Assembly: GCA_030685235.1 (NCBI GenBank)
Contig: MU839135.1
Location: 186,001-250,000 of the forward strand
Direction: 5' to 3'
Source of the DNA: Copromyces sp. CBS 386.78
Lineage: Eukaryota > Ascomycota > Sordariomycetes > Sordariales > Sordariaceae
DNA length: 64,000 bases
Positions 61,520 to 64,000 of this stretch are shown one piece after another (positions within the stretch are counted from its first letter, which is position 1; each line of letters opens with the position of its first letter). Under the pieces are notes generated by a model. That model was given only the letters and a program-made list of their open reading frames with translations. It did no database searches and was not told the origin of the DNA. A program made the translations under genes and the position numbers.

Positions 61520-62995
61520 TATAATAAATATTAAAAAGGATTAAAAAGCGTATAAAGCCGTAAAGCCAATTAAATTAAACTTTCGCAAGAGAAAAACACC
61601 TAATAACGAAGAAGCCGAAATTACTATAGAAATCCCTATTAATTAATATAGAAAATATAAAGCGAACGACGAAGTTAAAATTATAATCCAATTCACTAAG
61701 GACTTTAATAATATTCCGGAAAATTAGGACTTAAAGACTATTATAGCAATCTTCGGCCGTAAATAAAAATATAATATTTAAAAAATTAATTAATATCCAA
61801 TTTTCAAGAACTTCAATAAATATATTCTTAATAACTAGAAGAACGTTAATTTCGGTCTAAAGTATACGCTAGCGAAAAATAAAAAATTCCTATAAATTCT
61901 AGAGCCAAGTATTTAAGCCGCAATAATAATCCTCTATTACTCGGAAATCCGTAAAATATTAAACGACAACCGGAAGGCGGAACGTTATTTTTTTAAGAAT
62001 TAAAAGGAATTTAATAATAAGTCCGGCTAAAATTTAGAAATTTATATTATAGGAAATAAGCCCGGAAAAATATTTAAACTAAGCAAGAATCTACTTTATA
62101 ATTTCAAATAGTATAAAATTAATATAAAATCGCCCACTAATATCATTACAATAATAAAAATACTAATAATCTGCGACTCTTTCAATATAAAAGTAGCTCG
62201 CTTAAAAACCGACGTTAATTTATTACTAATTAATAAAGTATAGTATACTATAAATAAAAAGTTCTAATAGTATTAAAATATTAAAATTTTAAAAATTAAG
62301 TAGAAGAAATTTACTTAAAAATTAGATGTAAATTTCAACGTAACTGAACCTATTATTAATTTAGCAGTATAGAATATTAATAATAACTTAGCGGTATAGA
62401 ATATTAATAATAATTTAATAAATTAAATAATTAACGACCTTATTAACGAAAATACGGCCGTTAACGAAATTATCGCTAATAATACCCATTCTAAATACGT
62501 TACGTCGAATAAAGAGGTTAAAAGCGAATTAATTAATACTATAATTATTAATATATATAAGCTAATCGAAATTTGCGGGGATAATTTCGAATCGACTACA
62601 AATAATAATAAAGCCTTTATTACTATTATAAAAATTAAAGTATTAATTACTATTACTATTACTGAAGTAAGAAAAGAAATGAAAAAAATTATAGCGGGAT
62701 AAAAGAAAAAGTATAAAGAAATATAAGAGGAGATTAAGGACTTAAAGGGAAGGATTAAGGAATTAGAGCAATAGAAGAAAGTAAACGTTAAAAATCCGTA
62801 GGAGTTTATTAAAGGAGTGGTATTAGAACGTATAAGGAATAAGGAAAAGGCGATCAATATTAAGTAAAGAGATTTCTTAAAAATAAAAAACGGAAGATAT
62901 ATATTTAAGTATAAGTCAAGGGAGGCATTTATTTAGGAAACCTTAATTAACAATATTAATAAAGCAATATAGTAGAAGGCCGTAATCAAGCCTAA
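61520..62995 (+). pseudogene. Extra frame of unknown function between Pol and the 3' LTR
   Basis: One + strand frame stays readable for about 480 codons, interrupted only by TAG/TAA codons. It begins near AYKAVKPIKLNFRKRKTPNN and continues DEVKIIIQFTKDFNNIPEN, IAIFGRK and HSKYVTSNKEVKSELINT. A Lys/Glu-rich helix (EEIKDLKGRIKELEQ) and a basic end (FKYKSREAF) follow. An internal repeat of about ten residues (NLAV-NINNN) occurs twice near 62358-62412. The tail suggests a coiled coil and nucleic-acid binding. It resembles no Gag, protease, integrase or envelope motif I know. Position after pol is unusual for Ty3/gypsy elements. It could be a displaced Gag, an accessory protein or captured host sequence. 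Confidence 0.55.
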
Positions 62996-63047
62996 TTAAC
63001 GGGCGCTCATATATATATAACGATAAAGATATCGCTATTTTTTTTCT

Positions 63048-63055
63048 AAGAGGGG
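63048..63055 (+). other. Polypurine tract of the nested element
   Basis: AAGAGGGG stands five bases before the right LTR, the place where plus-strand DNA synthesis is primed in LTR elements. It supports + orientation. Confidence 0.6.
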
Positions 63056-63060
63056 CATTA

Positions 63061-63249
63061 ATACGTAATTTCTCGCATAGAGGGACCCCCCTACCTACTA
63101 CGCTTAACGCAAGGTAAGTATGTATTATATGTATATATATATATAGCCGTACGTATTAACGCACTGATTCTAGATTTCTCCTAGAATTAACAATAATATT
63201 ATAATTACGTTAACGCGCTACGCTAATCTCATTACACGGTTTCCATGCA
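63061..63249 (+). repeat. 3' LTR of the nested gypsy element
   Basis: 189-bp partner of 53540-53728. A shared core near the start (CGCATAGAGGGACCCCCCTA) and end (TTACACGGTTTCCAT) is fully conserved, while scattered C/T and G/A differences mark RIP. Confidence 0.88.
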
Positions 63250-64000
63250 TTATATTACTACAATATTGAAGGATTTGTATAAAGTGACGCTTACCCTCTT
63301 CGCCTCCTTATTATTAGAAAGTATCGATGATATCATTGTCGATAAAGCGGATGTAGAAGATGCCGCCGTATCTGTTAAAATTAAAGTTGATAATAATTAC
63401 TAGAATCCTGCCGCCCTTGGTCGTTTATTAACCGAATATTGCAGAGATATATTGTATATATTGACCCGTGAAGGGAAAATGTCGAAGGTATTTAAATCGG
63501 CTCTGCTGAATGTATATCGCGACGATTATAATAAGCCGAATATGGTGGTTATTAGTAATAACGTCCTGTATTAGTGGAAGAAGGTGGTATTTGTTGCGAA
63601 GTACGTAAAGGGTGAAAAATCCTGTTAGCGCCGTCGGATATTGATATGAAATCTAGGCACAACTTCGGGCTAAAGTACTATGTCCTTTCTCGTAGCATAT
63701 ATATATACTATGGTAACCGTGGCGAAATAGATGCGATAGCTGGCGGTAATATGGGGAGACTTGACTATATTCTAACGTACTAAATTCTTCATAGTAAGAT
63801 ACCTCTATTTCTACTTCTACTTTGGTGATATATATTAAGTTAGTGCTCCAATATAGACTATCCTTTATAATATGGGTGATAATGAGTGTAGCCTAAGTGG
63901 ATTAAGCGTTTAGTGACACATACTCATTGGAATTAATATTGTAAAAATGGCCTTTATCGGCCGCCGTACTTAAAGAGTATACTAGAATTATAGTTATAGT
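63250..64000 (+). pseudogene. Continuation of the interrupted transposase-like element, partial
   Basis: Sequence right of the LTR is less AT-biased and has a readable + strand frame: LKDLYKVTLTLFASLLLESIDDIIVDKADVED, then RLLTEYCRDILYILTREGKM. Stops fall again at likely Gln/Trp codons. Its place and composition suggest that it is the far side of the gene broken at 53534, but I could not show one continuous frame across the insertion point. It runs off the window end. Confidence 0.4.

Larger units (their letters stand above)
53540..63249 (+). mobile_element. Nested, RIP-inactivated Ty3/gypsy chromovirus-like LTR retrotransposon with an extra 3' frame
   Basis: A 9710-bp element lies between two 189-bp LTRs that differ only by transitions. 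Reading the + strand through TAG/TAA at Gln/Trp positions gives a Gag-like region (about 53.8-56.4 kb), a protease-like segment (about 56.7-56.85 kb), RT with YINNVIIFSK (58512), RNase H ending IPDALSRL (about 59425-59448), integrase with a zinc-finger region and DPKFISDF (about 60195-60225), a GPY/F-like module, and a chromodomain (about 60880-61000). An unusual further frame (about 61520-62995) lies after pol. A polypurine tract (AAGAGGGG, 63048-63055) precedes the right LTR. It interrupts the transposase-like gene, so it inserted later than that element. Confidence 0.92.

Noticed and set aside
62423..62857. 144-codon hydrophobic minus-strand frame resembling a multi-spanning membrane protein
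   Set aside because: It is antisense to the extra 3' frame, whose stops at Gln/Trp-compatible codons mark the + strand as coding; the hydrophobicity reflects A-rich Lys/Glu/Asn codons read backwards.
11296..64000. CRISPR arrays, bacterial operons or riboswitches
   Set aside because: No regularly spaced repeats or such motifs; the sequence is eukaryotic with spliceosomal introns and LTR elements.

Overview
The window looks like nuclear DNA of a filamentous ascomycete, most likely a Neurospora or a close Sordariaceae relative. The reasons are short introns (about 50-80 nt in the typical case) with GT(A/G)(A/T)GT donors and CT(A/G)AC branch points, fungal-type genes (a signalling mucin, a LaeA-like methyltransferase, NCS-1), and two very AT-rich blocks whose repeat copies differ only by transitions, the mark of repeat-induced point mutation (RIP). 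The species assignment is inference.

Ten protein-coding genes occupy the normal-composition DNA. On the + strand are an Msb2-type signalling mucin (3822-6908), an MFS permease of the anion:cation symporter/allantoate type (8908-11204), CDC45 (35028-37704) and NCS-1 (41190-42346). On the - strand is a run of five genes in tandem: an unrecognised Ser/Pro/Ala-rich protein with an in-frame TAG (20637-22499), nucleoporin SEH1 (22934-24486), ALG7/GPT (25507-27007), a KDM8/JMJD5-like JmjC protein (27598-29487) and a LaeA-like methyltransferase (30517-31777). A long-chain acyl-CoA synthetase (44613-46856, -) is convergent with NCS-1. They are mostly unrelated housekeeping and signalling genes, so no pathway cluster is evident.

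The first AT-rich block, 11296-18563, is one complete but RIP-destroyed Ty3/gypsy LTR retrotransposon on the - strand. It has 232-bp LTRs, a 5-bp target-site duplication (GGTTT), and readable zinc-knuckle, RT, RNase H, integrase and chromodomain-like remnants. It lies 91 bp after the permease stop codon.

The second block runs from about 47.5 kb to the end of the window. It holds a RIP-mutated multi-exon gene of unknown family (about 48.2-49.7 kb) and a degenerate transposase-like gene (about 50.2-53.5 kb). Inserted at the far end of the latter is a 9.7-kb chromodomain Ty3/gypsy element (53540-63249, + strand, 189-bp LTRs). This element carries an extra readable frame between pol and the 3' LTR that I cannot assign to a family. 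Host-element sequence resumes at 63250 and runs off the end. The block looks like constitutive heterochromatin abutting euchromatin at about 47.4-48 kb.

Other points: a tRNA-like Pol III unit or SINE relic (18934-19013, -), two in-frame alternative 5' splice sites in the methyltransferase, and several microsatellites. The stretches 1-2400, 6909-8700, 19100-20600, 31778-34900 and 37705-40600 contain no gene I can support.
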